The position numbers and the translations under genes were made by a program. Source: a virus. From it: a stretch of 28,852 bases of DNA. The stretch is from IMG/VR virus record IMGVR_UViG_3300047508_000050, positions 1 through 28,852 of that record, one strand, 5' to 3'. Below, one piece after another: positions 7,780 through 15,773 of this stretch (the stretch's first letter is position 1; every line of letters starts with the position of its first letter). The notes under the pieces are model-generated. The model did not search any database and had not been told where the DNA came from. It worked only from the letters and a program-made list of their open reading frames with translations.

Positions 7780-8177
7780 TTGATCTTCTTTGCGTCAATC
7801 CAAAGAATGTTCATCAGATTTGGCCGCAGGCGAAAGAGTTGATCCGCTCCGCGATCGAGCGGACGGATTTAAGCGATTTTCGAGACATCGAATACGACGT
7901 GTTGGCGGGCGATCAATTGCTTTGGTTGGCGATCTCTAACCACGTTGAAGCCGCTGCAACTACGCATCTGACCCGGATAAGGGGCAAGACGGTTCTAGTA
8001 GTGACAGCCTGCGCCGGCCACGGCAAAGACCGTTGGCTCCCGCTGAAAGCCCGCATTGAACAATATGCCAAAGCCGAGGGCGCGAAATGCGTTCGTCTGT
8101 ACGGTCGCAAGGGCTGGGCGCGTGAATTGAAAGACTATCACGTCCAATACGTGATTATGGAAAAGGATCTAGCCTGA
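7776..8177 (+). CDS. GNAT-fold-like small phage protein, possible internal virion protein
   Basis: The 133-residue protein has an alternating helix/strand layout (HQIWPQAKELIRSAIERTDL; DVLAGDQLLWLAI; RGKTVLVVTACAGHGKDRWL; LKARIEQYAKAEGAKCVRLY; GWARELKDYHVQYVIMEKDL), which resembles the acetyltransferase-like fold also present in T7 internal protein gp13, though no clear acetyl-CoA R/Q-x-x-G-x-G/A loop is seen (GHGKDR is the nearest). It begins at a TTG (7776) that overlaps the previous TGA (TTGA) and ends in TGATG coupling to the next gene, an ejection-type protein. It probably acts with the ejection proteins; enzymatic activity is doubtful. Confidence 0.6.
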   Translation: MIDLLCVNPKNVHQIWPQAKELIRSAIERTDLSDFRDIEYDVLAGDQLLWLAISNHVEAAATTHLTRIRGKTVLVVTACAGHGKDRWLPLKARIEQYAKAEGAKCVRLYGRKGWARELKDYHVQYVIMEKDLA

Positions 8178-9040
8178 TGGGCGGCACTTCGTCAGCGAAC
8201 CAAACGCAGTCATCGACCACGGCACCGTGGACGGCTGCGCAGCCTGCTCTTTCCGGCATGCTAAGTCAGGTAGGAACCGATCTTAACAATACGCCGGTCA
8301 ACGCAGCGGAAAACGGTGCGCTCAATACGCAGGTATCGAACGCCAACAACTTCGCCAGCCAGTATGCGCCTCAGATCGGCGGCTATGCCAACAGTCTGCT
8401 CGCGGGCGGCGGTGCGAATGCGCAGGCCGGCAACGTCAATCAGAATTATCAGAATTATCAGGCCCAGACCAACCCACTTGCTTCGAATACCAATTATGAT
8501 CCGATGCAGACGCCCGGAATCGGCAACCAGCTTCAGGCGATGCAAGATCAGATCACGGGGCAGGTGAACGGATCGTTTGCCGCAGCCGGGCGCGATGGCT
8601 CCGGCTATAACCAGAAGGCGCTAGGGCAGGGGCTTGCGGCCGGAATGGCGCCGATCCTGACCAATCAATACAACCAGAACGTCCTGAACCAGCAGGGCGC
8701 GGCAAGCAACCTCTATAACGCCGGCAACACCAATGCGGGCATCCTTTCAGGCCTTCAGCAGCAATACCTCACCAACCAAGGGCAGGGCGTCACGGCGGCC
8801 GGGCAATCGCTTGACGCGAACAACGCGGGTGCCAACGCGACCTTGCAGGCGGAAGCCCAACGCCGGGGCATTCCAGTGCAAGCCTTGGGGCTGCTCGCTC
8901 AGATCGGCATTCCCATTGCAGGTCTTGGCTCGCAATCGACAGGGACGGGCAACACGCAAAACCAGATGAGCGGCGCGCAGCAGTTTGGGATGGTTTCGAG
9001 CGGATTGGGCAATCTCTTTTCGGGATTGGGGAAACTCTGA
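8177..9040 (+). CDS. ejection-type internal virion protein, Asn/Gln/Gly-rich
   Basis: This 287-residue protein is very rich in Asn, Gln, Gly and Ala with no charged clusters, has a QNYQNYQ repeat near residue 90, a helical centre (GIGNQLQAMQDQITGQVNG) and a C-terminal amphipathic helix (SSGLGNLFSGLGKL). Such composition and its place as the first of three consecutive large low-complexity genes before a lysozyme match DNA-ejection (pilot) proteins of podoviruses, which are packed inside the capsid and enter the host envelope. ATG 8177 overlaps the previous TGA; its TGA overlaps the next ATG. Function is inferred from composition and order. Confidence 0.65.
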   Translation: MGGTSSANQTQSSTTAPWTAAQPALSGMLSQVGTDLNNTPVNAAENGALNTQVSNANNFASQYAPQIGGYANSLLAGGGANAQAGNVNQNYQNYQAQTNPLASNTNYDPMQTPGIGNQLQAMQDQITGQVNGSFAAAGRDGSGYNQKALGQGLAAGMAPILTNQYNQNVLNQQGAASNLYNAGNTNAGILSGLQQQYLTNQGQGVTAAGQSLDANNAGANATLQAEAQRRGIPVQALGLLAQIGIPIAGLGSQSTGTGNTQNQMSGAQQFGMVSSGLGNLFSGLGKL

Positions 9041-10683
9041 TGGGGCTGCTTGACTCGCTGTTCAATTCAGACACTTACGGCGGCCAAGGCGGCGGCTTGC
9101 TAGATTTTCTGCGCACTGCCCAAATGCAGAATAGCCAATATCAGCCGAATCAGCCGAGCATCGGCTTTCCCGACAACCAGCCGAGCCCGCTTGATAACGC
9201 TCAATATCCATCTGGCCCGAACGGCGCACCTTCCGCACCCGCGAGCTTTGCGGATCGTTTCAACGCGATGCCGAACGCGCCACAACCATTTAATCCGTCA
9301 GGCCGCACCTTTGATGCAGCGCAATTCAACCCGGCGACCTATGCGCCAAATCAAGCCCAGCCTATCGCAGTCGGCAATTACCAGATGCCGCGTATCGGGG
9401 ACGCCCAGCAATTCGCTGGACCTGATCCTGCCGCACTTCCTCCGAACGCGCAGCCCACACAGGGCGGCCCGCTTCCTGCTATGCAGGCCCCGACTACGGA
9501 TATTTCGGCCCAAAGCCGTCAGCCGGAGGCGCAGTCAGCTTTGCCACCTGCCTTTGGCGGCACCAGCATTTTGGGCCGTATCGGCAATCCCGATGGTCTA
9601 ATCGCAAGACTTACCGGCAACGACTCGCGTTCGATCGCGCAGCAAAATTTGCGCGCGACGTTCGACGCTACGCGCCAAGTTCTTAGGCAAAGCGGGATGA
9701 GCGATCAGGAGGCCACGTCAAAGGCCATGCTTGCGGTCCTCAACCCTGAAGCGGGTAAAACCATTTTGCCGGAAGCCCTAACAAATAAGGAAAAATATCA
9801 GGTCATTAGCGAAGACCCGTTGCAGGGCAAGAAATACGGCTTCGTCAATGATCGTGATCAGACCATCAACGGCAAGCCGCTTGGCTCTGATGCCGCCGCC
9901 GGTGCCTCGCAGGGCTTGCAAGCGATGACAGACAAGATTTCGGCCATGAGAACTTCCGGCGCGACAAAAGAACAACTCTTAAACCAGATTCCGACCGGCT
10001 ATCGGGAAGACGTTGACTCCCTGCTTACCGGAAAGGGTGTGCCTGCCAATATGGGGCGCGCTCAATCCCGGATGGCGATACTTACGCTTGCCAAGGTCGT
10101 TGATCCAAGCTTTGACGAAACACTGATCCCGACCCGGATCGCCATGCGCAAGGATTTCTCTGGCGAAGGCAAGAACGGTCAGGCAATCGGTTCGTTTAAT
10201 ACGGCCCAGCATCACATCGACAAGCTCAGTGATGATCTTGAGCAATTGTCAAAATATAACGGGAACTTCCCGACTATTAATGCCGCGAGGTCGTGGTTGG
10301 CAACTAACGCCAACACAAATCCGAAACTGCGCGATTCAATGCAGGCCGTGAACGATGATATGGCCGCCGTCAGTCACGAGGTCGCCAACGCCTACAATAC
10401 AGGTCACTTGTCAGATCATGACATGTCTACGTGGAACAAACTGACGAACACGGATCTTCCGCCAGATCAGTTGCGCCGTGGCATTTCCGATTTTGTCGAT
10501 CTTCTAAACGGCAAACGCGATTCTCTGAATCATATGTACCAACAGACATTCAAAGAGGACGCGCCGACCATCGATAAAGAAAAGAACGATGCCATCACGA
10601 CAAAAGTTCATTCGCGGCTGCCGGGATATGCGAGCGGTGGACAGGGCGGGCTCCCTTCTGGCTGGTCTGTGAAGGTCCACTGA
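9040..10683 (+). CDS. large ejection/internal virion protein
   Basis: The 547-residue protein starts with MGLLDSLFNSDTYGGQGGG, a short helical signature shared with the GH24 lysozyme at 12440. Residues about 25-190 are Pro/Gln/Asn/Ala-rich and disordered; residues about 190-520 are helical and better ordered (SIAQQNLRATFDATRQVLRQ; NKEKYQVISEDPLQGKKYGF; TAQHHIDKLSDDLEQLSKYN; DFVDLLNGKRDSLNHMYQQT). It is coupled by TGATG on both sides. This layout suits an internal protein that unfolds through the portal and forms part of an ejection conduit. I recognise it as a conserved type in rhizobial phages but not as a named family. Confidence 0.68.
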   Translation: MGLLDSLFNSDTYGGQGGGLLDFLRTAQMQNSQYQPNQPSIGFPDNQPSPLDNAQYPSGPNGAPSAPASFADRFNAMPNAPQPFNPSGRTFDAAQFNPATYAPNQAQPIAVGNYQMPRIGDAQQFAGPDPAALPPNAQPTQGGPLPAMQAPTTDISAQSRQPEAQSALPPAFGGTSILGRIGNPDGLIARLTGNDSRSIAQQNLRATFDATRQVLRQSGMSDQEATSKAMLAVLNPEAGKTILPEALTNKEKYQVISEDPLQGKKYGFVNDRDQTINGKPLGSDAAAGASQGLQAMTDKISAMRTSGATKEQLLNQIPTGYREDVDSLLTGKGVPANMGRAQSRMAILTLAKVVDPSFDETLIPTRIAMRKDFSGEGKNGQAIGSFNTAQHHIDKLSDDLEQLSKYNGNFPTINAARSWLATNANTNPKLRDSMQAVNDDMAAVSHEVANAYNTGHLSDHDMSTWNKLTNTDLPPDQLRRGISDFVDLLNGKRDSLNHMYQQTFKEDAPTIDKEKNDAITTKVHSRLPGYASGGQGGLPSGWSVKVH

Positions 10684-12290
10684 TGGCAACCTTTGATTTC
10701 ACTTCCCCGGAAGGCAAGACCTATTCAGTGGACGGCCCTGACGGTGCGACCAAAGAACAGGCTTTCCAGATGCTTCAAACCCATCTCGGGACTGCATCGC
10801 CGCAAGATTCCGCCCCGCAGGTTGGTGTCGGCGAAGATACGGTTAAGGGACTTGCGGCTGGGTTGGGCAATCAGACCTTGGGTGTACTCGGCACCCCCGG
10901 CGTTATTCGTGAAGGACTAGGAGCTGCGACCAGCTACCTCGGCAATAAGTTTGGATTTGATGCCGACCGCATCAGGAACAGTGATCTCGCGACCAAGCTT
11001 GCGGGATATACGCCCGATCCTTCTGAACTGCGGCAGGGCGTCACTGATCCCATTGTGTCTCCGGATTATCAGCCGCAAAGCCTTCTCGGGAAAGGGGCCA
11101 AACTGTTCGGCGAATATAGCTTAGGCTTGGCTGATCCTGCGGCGCTCGCTTCTCCGGCAGGACTCGGACGGGCCGCGCTGACTAATGTTGTGGCTCCGGC
11201 AGCCGGGAGCGAAGTTGCAGGCAAACTGACGGAAGGCACTTCGCTAGAGACGCCCGCACGCATTGCCTCGGCATTTTTAAGCGCCTATGGGGCGTCGAAG
11301 GGACTTGGTGCTCTCGGAGATGCGCGGGCACTCAAGAATGCGACGATTGCCCCAGAATCTCTCAGGTCGCAGACATCGACGGGTTATGATGCACTGAGGG
11401 ATGCCAATGTCGGGAAGCCGCTCCCAGAAGGGGCACTTGGGGATGTGGCGAATACCGTCAGAACCGACCTTAACCTGAAGAACCAGCGTCCCATTAACGC
11501 CCCTGAGCTTCATGCGACCGTAGACCAAATGGAAACGCCTGCGACGGCAGGGGCGCCAGACGTGGCCGACCTGTTAGCCGCGCGGGCAAAACTTAAAGAG
11601 AACATTGGGACCAATCCAGCGGGCACCAAAACGGCGCTGGATAGCATCGACAAGGCAATTGAGAATTATTCGCCGGATACTATCTCGCAGCTAAAAGAAC
11701 TGGATAAAAACTGGACAGGTGTTCGGTCTGGCGAGGCGCTGGACAAGAATTTGGCGATTGCCGAGCGGCGCGCGGCCGGCGCTAATTCGGGACTAAATCT
11801 CGGCAATACGATCCGGCAAAGGGTGAATAGCTTTCTGACCAGCTCGCAAGCCAAGTTTCTATCTGACGACATGAAAGCGCAACTAGAGAAAGTTAACGCG
11901 GGCACGGCCACGCAAAACACGTTGCGCGATATTTCCAACATGCTTGGTAAGGGTCATGGCCTAGGGGGGGCCGTTGCTGGCGAAATCATCGGTCACATTT
12001 TCGGCAATGATTTAGCAGGGTTGGCCGTTGGCACTCTTGCCGGCCGGGGGACGAATGCTCTTTACTCGCGCTCCGTCGCGAGTTCGGCGCGGAAGGCCGC
12101 AGACGCAATTCGCCGCGAAACTCCGGCGGGACAGACATTCGCCACAGCCAATCTTCCTGCGAAGATGACGCCGGCCGAGTTCAATCGCGCTATTAAAGCA
12201 GCTCGCGTTGAGCACCGCAGGCAAGCCGCTATTCCGGCAGCGGTGGCGGGCATTTACGGCGTGAGAAGTTACGCCGACAAAAATCAATAG
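10683..12290 (+). CDS. third ejection/internal virion protein with short N-terminal GKTY-type domain
   Basis: This 535-residue protein opens with FTSPEGKTYSVDGPDGATKE followed by QAFQMLQ (about residues 4-32), a short N-terminal module that recurs at the start of many phage internal proteins. The middle is Ala/Gly-rich with amphipathic or membrane-active stretches (SLGLADPAALASPAGLGRAA), then helical coils (LLAARAKLKENIG; QLKELDKNWTGVRSGEALDK), and near the end a Gly-rich hydrophobic segment (GGAVAGEIIGHIFGNDLAGL) that could insert in membranes. The C-terminus overlaps the small antisense gene at 12229. It is the last of the ejection set before the lysozyme. Function is inferred. Confidence 0.65.
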   Translation: MATFDFTSPEGKTYSVDGPDGATKEQAFQMLQTHLGTASPQDSAPQVGVGEDTVKGLAAGLGNQTLGVLGTPGVIREGLGAATSYLGNKFGFDADRIRNSDLATKLAGYTPDPSELRQGVTDPIVSPDYQPQSLLGKGAKLFGEYSLGLADPAALASPAGLGRAALTNVVAPAAGSEVAGKLTEGTSLETPARIASAFLSAYGASKGLGALGDARALKNATIAPESLRSQTSTGYDALRDANVGKPLPEGALGDVANTVRTDLNLKNQRPINAPELHATVDQMETPATAGAPDVADLLAARAKLKENIGTNPAGTKTALDSIDKAIENYSPDTISQLKELDKNWTGVRSGEALDKNLAIAERRAAGANSGLNLGNTIRQRVNSFLTSSQAKFLSDDMKAQLEKVNAGTATQNTLRDISNMLGKGHGLGGAVAGEIIGHIFGNDLAGLAVGTLAGRGTNALYSRSVASSARKAADAIRRETPAGQTFATANLPAKMTPAEFNRAIKAARVEHRRQAAIPAAVAGIYGVRSYADKNQ

Positions 12291-12441
12291 CCTTGCCTAG
12301 TAGCCAAGTTGCGAACCACGCGGAAAGACCTCCGATCAGGGCTAAACCATAGCCGTTATTCGGGTCATCTGGCGTCGATAACGCTTGTTGCCAATAGTAA
12401 ACCGCCCCGAAAATCACAAAGGTCTGGAATAACAGCCACAT
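12229..12441 (-). CDS. small two-TM membrane protein, antisense in the late operon
   Basis: A 70-residue reading frame on the minus strand fills the only sizeable gap in the virion operon. It has two convincing hydrophobic segments (residues 2-20, LLFQTFVIFGAVYYWQQA; residues 30-50, GLALIGGLSAWFATWLLG) joined by a polar STPDDPNNGYG turn, and a basic tail (CRRNFSRRKCPPPLPE). Its ATG (12441-12439) overlaps head-to-head with the ATG of the lysozyme at 12440 (CATG). An AGGGAG lies about 15 bases upstream, farther than ideal. The last 62 bases run opposite to the end of the preceding gene. It could be a holin-like or superinfection-exclusion protein, but the plus-strand stops in the gap are the main support. 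Confidence 0.5.
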   Translation of the reverse strand: MWLLFQTFVIFGAVYYWQQALSTPDDPNNGYGLALIGGLSAWFATWLLGKAIDFCRRNFSRRKCPPPLPE

Positions 12442-13198
12442 GAGCCTGTTTGACTCCCTATTCAGTTCGGGCGGCGATGCTCAACCGGCTGCCGCTGCGC
12501 CGCAAGATACTAGCCAAACGCTTGCGCCTCAATACCTTGACGCGATCAAGGGGTTCGAAGGCTATAGCCCGTCCGCATCATGGGATTACAAACAAAACAG
12601 TTCCGGCTACGGCACAAGAGCCCAGCCCGGCGATGAAAATATCCCGCCCGATCAATTAAAGGCGGTTCACGAACAACGCTTTCAAGACGAAACCGGCAAA
12701 GCCGCCGCTAGTGTCGATTCCTTTAGCCCGAACCTTCCTCCCGGGGTCCGCGCCGCCCTTACGTCCCTGACATATAACGCGGGACCGGGCTGGCAGCAAT
12801 CAGGGCTTGGGCAAGCCATCAAGGCCGGGGATCTCGACAAGGCCAAAGACCTGTTTCTGCAATACAACAAGGCGGGCGGCGCGGTTAACCAGGGCCTCGT
12901 TAATCGTCGCCAGCAAGAGGCGGCGTGGTTCGGGACTGGATTGCCAGCACCCCAGCAAACCGCATCAGCGACTTCCGCAAGCCCGCCTAGCGCCCCTGCA
13001 CAGCCCATCCCGCAACCGCAACAACCGATATTCCCGCAGCAGGCCGCACCACAAGCGGCCCCGTCCGCCTTTGCCCAGATGCCAGCGCCGCAAATGGCCC
13101 AAGCCCCGCAAATCTTCTACGCGCCGCGTAAGCCGATCGACCTTACCGCCCTCCATGCCGCGCTCGCCAACCGCGCGCCAATCTTCCCCCAAGGATAG
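12440..13198 (+). CDS. GH24 lysozyme (muramidase) with virion-type N-terminus
   Basis: The 252-residue protein has a GH24 (T4/P22-type) lysozyme core at about residues 28-165: IKGFEGYSPSASWDYKQ with Glu40 and Asp49 at the E-8-D spacing, SSGYGTRA with Thr59 as the likely third active-site residue, LTSLTYNAGPGWQQSGLGQA, and GLVNRRQQEAAWF. It cleaves peptidoglycan. Before it is MSLFDSLFSSGG, matching the start of the ejection protein at 9040; after it is a Pro/Gln/Ala-rich tail (about 168-235). No signal peptide is present. Its place among ejection proteins rather than lysis genes suggests a virion-carried entry enzyme. The ATG at 12440 has only a weak upstream GGAA. Confidence 0.82.
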   Translation: MSLFDSLFSSGGDAQPAAAAPQDTSQTLAPQYLDAIKGFEGYSPSASWDYKQNSSGYGTRAQPGDENIPPDQLKAVHEQRFQDETGKAAASVDSFSPNLPPGVRAALTSLTYNAGPGWQQSGLGQAIKAGDLDKAKDLFLQYNKAGGAVNQGLVNRRQQEAAWFGTGLPAPQQTASATSASPPSAPAQPIPQPQQPIFPQQAAPQAAPSAFAQMPAPQMAQAPQIFYAPRKPIDLTALHAALANRAPIFPQG

Positions 13199-13204
13199 CA
13201 ATCA

Positions 13205-14251
13205 ATGTCTCAAGGTTTCTATACGTGGTCGCAAACGGCGTCCTCGAATGCAAGCGCGTCTTCGGCGATCAATTGGGCGGAAGGTCAAGCTCCGTCCTCG
13301 GTCAATGACAGCGCCCGCGCCATGATGGCGGAAACCGCGAAATACCGCGACGACATTGCAGGGGCAATCGTCACGGGCGGCACTTCCACGGCCTACACTG
13401 TCACGTCCTATCAGGTATTTGATACTCTCGCCCATCTTGACGGGAAGGTGATCGCGTTCACGCCTCACGCGACCAGCACGAACGCAGTTGGCGTCGATGT
13501 GACATTGAGTGTCGATTCACTCGGTGCAAAACCCATCCGAATGCAGCCTAGCGTAGCACTGCCAACTGGGACGCTTATTTTGGGAACGCCCTATATTGGC
13601 CTCTATAATAATTCTGACGGCGTGATCTATCTGCACAATACCGTTAACCCCTATGTCATCCCGCTCGCCGCTGGGATGGACTTCTGGGGATCTACCACGC
13701 CGAACAGTTCGTTTGCCTTTCCGACCGGGCAGGCGATCTCGCGAACGACCTATGCCACGCTGTTCTCGATTATGGGCACGACCTACGGCACGGGGAACGG
13801 ATCGACGACGTTCAATTTGCCGGACAAGACAGGCCGCATTTCGGCCATGCAGGAAGCGAGCGCGACCAGGCTAACGTCAACCTATTTCGGTGGCGACTCG
13901 ACGGCGCTCGGCGCGGTTGGCGGCAGCGAAAGTCACGCACTGACAACGGCTGAACTGGCAAGCCATAGCCACACCGCTACGGATGCGGGTCATACGCATA
14001 CGTATTCGGGTCATACCAACACCGCAAGTCAGGGCAGCGGGGCGTCGTTTACTTATCTCGACACGATTCCCGGTGCATTGAGTACCAATTCCGGCACTGG
14101 AACGGCGAGCATCACAGTTGCAAACACGGGTTCCGGCAGCGCTCATACCAACGTGCAGCCGACCATCGTCTGCAATTACATCTTGAGAATTGCTATTGTT
14201 TTGTTGACCTTACATGCCTCTGTTGATATTTTTACAGGATGGACACTTTAG
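13205..14251 (+). CDS. tail fibre with collar domain; C-terminus extended into adjacent insertion
   Basis: The 348-residue protein is a receptor-binding-type fibre. Residues 1-50 (FYTWSQTASSNASASSAINW; APSSVNDSARAMMAETAKYR) form a virion-attachment region common in phage fibres. Residues 152-212 are a phage collar domain (MDFWGSTTPNSSFAFPTGQA; GNGSTTFNLPDKTGRI). The tip has His-rich HSHTATDAGHTHTYSGH (254-270), a metal-binding pattern of trimeric fibre tips. Such proteins usually finish soon after a conserved TIVCNYILRI-type strand; here an extra hydrophobic tail of about 18 residues follows (IVLLTLHASVDIFTGWTL), encoded by AT-rich DNA at the border with the homing endonuclease. ATG 13205 has AAGGA upstream. 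Confidence 0.82.
   Translation: MSQGFYTWSQTASSNASASSAINWAEGQAPSSVNDSARAMMAETAKYRDDIAGAIVTGGTSTAYTVTSYQVFDTLAHLDGKVIAFTPHATSTNAVGVDVTLSVDSLGAKPIRMQPSVALPTGTLILGTPYIGLYNNSDGVIYLHNTVNPYVIPLAAGMDFWGSTTPNSSFAFPTGQAISRTTYATLFSIMGTTYGTGNGSTTFNLPDKTGRISAMQEASATRLTSTYFGGDSTALGAVGGSESHALTTAELASHSHTATDAGHTHTYSGHTNTASQGSGASFTYLDTIPGALSTNSGTGTASITVANTGSGSAHTNVQPTIVCNYILRIAIVLLTLHASVDIFTGWTL
14204..14232 (+). promoter_or_regulatory. candidate sigma70-type promoter for the HNH endonuclease
   Basis: TTGACC (14204-14209) and TATTTT (14227-14232) are separated by exactly 17 bases in an AT-rich stretch inside the 3' end of the fibre gene. The predicted start point falls near 14239, just upstream of the endonuclease start. 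This would let the endonuclease be expressed independently of the late operon. Confidence 0.5.
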
Positions 14252-15006
14252 TGATTTGCGGCGGCCAGTTTGGGAAACTGACCGTAATTGAATACCACTC
14301 CAAGGATCGGAGTGGCTACAAATACAGATGTCGGTGCGAGTGCGGCAAAGAGTGCGTTGTCTGCGCATCCAAGCTTAAGTCGGGGCACACCAAATCCTGC
14401 GGATGCTCCAAGCATGGCAATCGTCCATCCGCTATTCGGGCCGGCCAAAAATACAACCGACTAACAGCAATTGAATTTCTCAGGAGCGATTGCGGCCGGC
14501 GCATATGGAGGTTTGCCTGTGATTGCTCCACCGAGCACGTTGCAGCAGCCGGGCCGGTAAAGTTTGGCCAAATCAAATCCTGCGGCTGTCTGTTCTCCGA
14601 TAAAATCAAACTACCGAGGCCCGGTAAGCACAAGATGATACGCACGCCGGAATACCGAACGTGGTCGTCTATGCATCGGCGCTGTCGATATAAGGTGGAG
14701 AATCCACGTCATGGTGGTCGCGGTATTGCCGTGTGCCAACGGTGGAGTGAATTTGCCAACTTCTATGCTGACATGGGGCCGCGTCCACGTGGATGTTCCC
14801 TTGACCGCATAGACAATGACGGCAATTACGAACCATCAAACTGCCGCTGGGCTACGCCCAAGCAACAGGCGAACAATCGCCAAAACAGCAAGACAGTCAG
14901 CGTCAACGGCGAAGAGGTCTCAATTGCAGACGCTTCGGTAATTCTCGGAGTGCCGACGCCAACTTTATATTGGCGTCTTAAACACGGAAAACCGCTCTAC
15001 GCTTAG
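14251..15006 (+). CDS. HNH homing-type endonuclease with duplicated Cys-rich N-terminal module
   Basis: From GTG 14251 the protein has 251 residues. Two tandem modules of one type precede the nuclease: FGKLTVIEYH...CRCECG...GHTKSCGC (about 7-52) and YNRLTAIEF...FACDCS...GQIKSCGC (about 68-113), probably metal-binding. The nuclease core (about 130-205) has TPEYRTWSSMHRRC, HGGRGIAVCQRWSEFANFYA and CSLDRIDNDGNYEPSNCRWA, typical of phage HNH homing enzymes. A C-terminal helix-turn-helix segment (SIADASVILGVPTPTLYWRL) probably reads DNA. GTG 14251 overlaps the fibre stop (TAGTG) and has AGGATGG 8 bases upstream; the in-frame ATG 14239 lacks a site. Base composition is more AT-rich than its neighbours, indicating transfer. 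Confidence 0.8.
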   Translation: MICGGQFGKLTVIEYHSKDRSGYKYRCRCECGKECVVCASKLKSGHTKSCGCSKHGNRPSAIRAGQKYNRLTAIEFLRSDCGRRIWRFACDCSTEHVAAAGPVKFGQIKSCGCLFSDKIKLPRPGKHKMIRTPEYRTWSSMHRRCRYKVENPRHGGRGIAVCQRWSEFANFYADMGPRPRGCSLDRIDNDGNYEPSNCRWATPKQQANNRQNSKTVSVNGEEVSIADASVILGVPTPTLYWRLKHGKPLYA

Positions 15007-15020
15007 AGCAGACTTTTCAA

Positions 15021-15041
15021 ACCGCCTCCGGGCGGTTTTTT
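15021..15041 (+). terminator. rho-independent terminator after HNH gene
   Basis: ACCGCC (15021-15026) pairs with GGCGGT (15031-15036) around a TCCG loop and runs into a stretch of T residues to 15041. It lies 15 bases after the endonuclease stop, separating it from the endolysin. The endolysin ribosome-binding site follows within 5 bases. Confidence 0.82.
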
Positions 15042-15054
15042 CATGGGAATATCA

Positions 15055-15750
15055 ATGGCAATCTTCCCTCGCGTTGTGGACCTGTTCCACGGCGATCTGC
15101 TCTATAGCGATGCCCATCATACGGACCCTACGGCTGATTTCCGCGCGATGGCGTCGGCCGGTATTTATGGAATGATCCACAAGGCCACGCAAGGGTTAGG
15201 CGTCTCCGATCCTGCCTATGCGCGACGTGTCCAGAATGCGCGGCTCGCGGGTCTCCTGACCGGTGCCTATCACTTCAACACAGGCGACACGGTACAGGGT
15301 CAGATCAACCATTTCTTCGATGTAGCGCAACCTGACTATCGCACATTGATGGCACTTGATTGGGAGGACAATAGGGCCTCGCAAATGACGCTTTCGCAGG
15401 CCGTCCAGTTCCTTCAGATCGGCAAGGAAATGCTTGGGCGGCCGCTATGGCTATACAGTGGCAATCGGGTCAAGGAACAGATTGTCAACGCCAGCGAAGA
15501 GATAAGGCAGACGTTTGCGGAATGCCCGTTTTGGCTTTGCGAATACGGCCCGGTTGCCAAGATGAAAGACAGCACTGGAAAGCCGTTGCCGTGGGTTGAG
15601 CCCACGCTTTGGCAATTTTGTGGTGACGGTATCGGACCGATGCCGCACACGCTGCCCGGCATTCTCACTAAAGGCATTGACATCAACAGCTTCCAGGGAA
15701 CGCGCGACGATTTGGTCGAAGCCTGGACCGATAACGCTCTTACTTCCTAA
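15055..15750 (+). CDS. GH25 endolysin (lysozyme/muramidase)
   Basis: The 231-residue protein matches glycosyl hydrolase family 25: VVDLFHGD near the N-terminus with Asp9, FRAMASAGIYGMIHKATQG, GAYHFNTGD (70-78), and MALDWEDN (99-106) carrying the catalytic Asp/Glu pair, then PLWLYSGNRVKEQI, FWLCEYGP, LWQFCGDGIG and GIDINSFQGT. It hydrolyses peptidoglycan for host lysis. No signal peptide is visible, so it relies on a holin. An in-frame ATG at 15043 sits in the terminator T-run; ATG 15055 has GGGA 6 bases upstream and is preferred. It leads the lysis group (holin and lipoprotein follow). Confidence 0.87.
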   Translation: MAIFPRVVDLFHGDLLYSDAHHTDPTADFRAMASAGIYGMIHKATQGLGVSDPAYARRVQNARLAGLLTGAYHFNTGDTVQGQINHFFDVAQPDYRTLMALDWEDNRASQMTLSQAVQFLQIGKEMLGRPLWLYSGNRVKEQIVNASEEIRQTFAECPFWLCEYGPVAKMKDSTGKPLPWVEPTLWQFCGDGIGPMPHTLPGILTKGIDINSFQGTRDDLVEAWTDNALTS

Positions 15751-15773
15751 CCCTCACATCATTGGAGAATATC

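Noticed and set aside
13205-14251. Frameshift joining fibre and endonuclease into one protein
   Set aside because: The two frames differ, the fibre has its own stop, and the endonuclease has a separate start with a ribosome-binding site.
14180-15041. Group I intron interrupting the fibre gene
   Set aside because: No second exon with the fibre C-terminus is found after the endonuclease; a terminator and a new gene follow.
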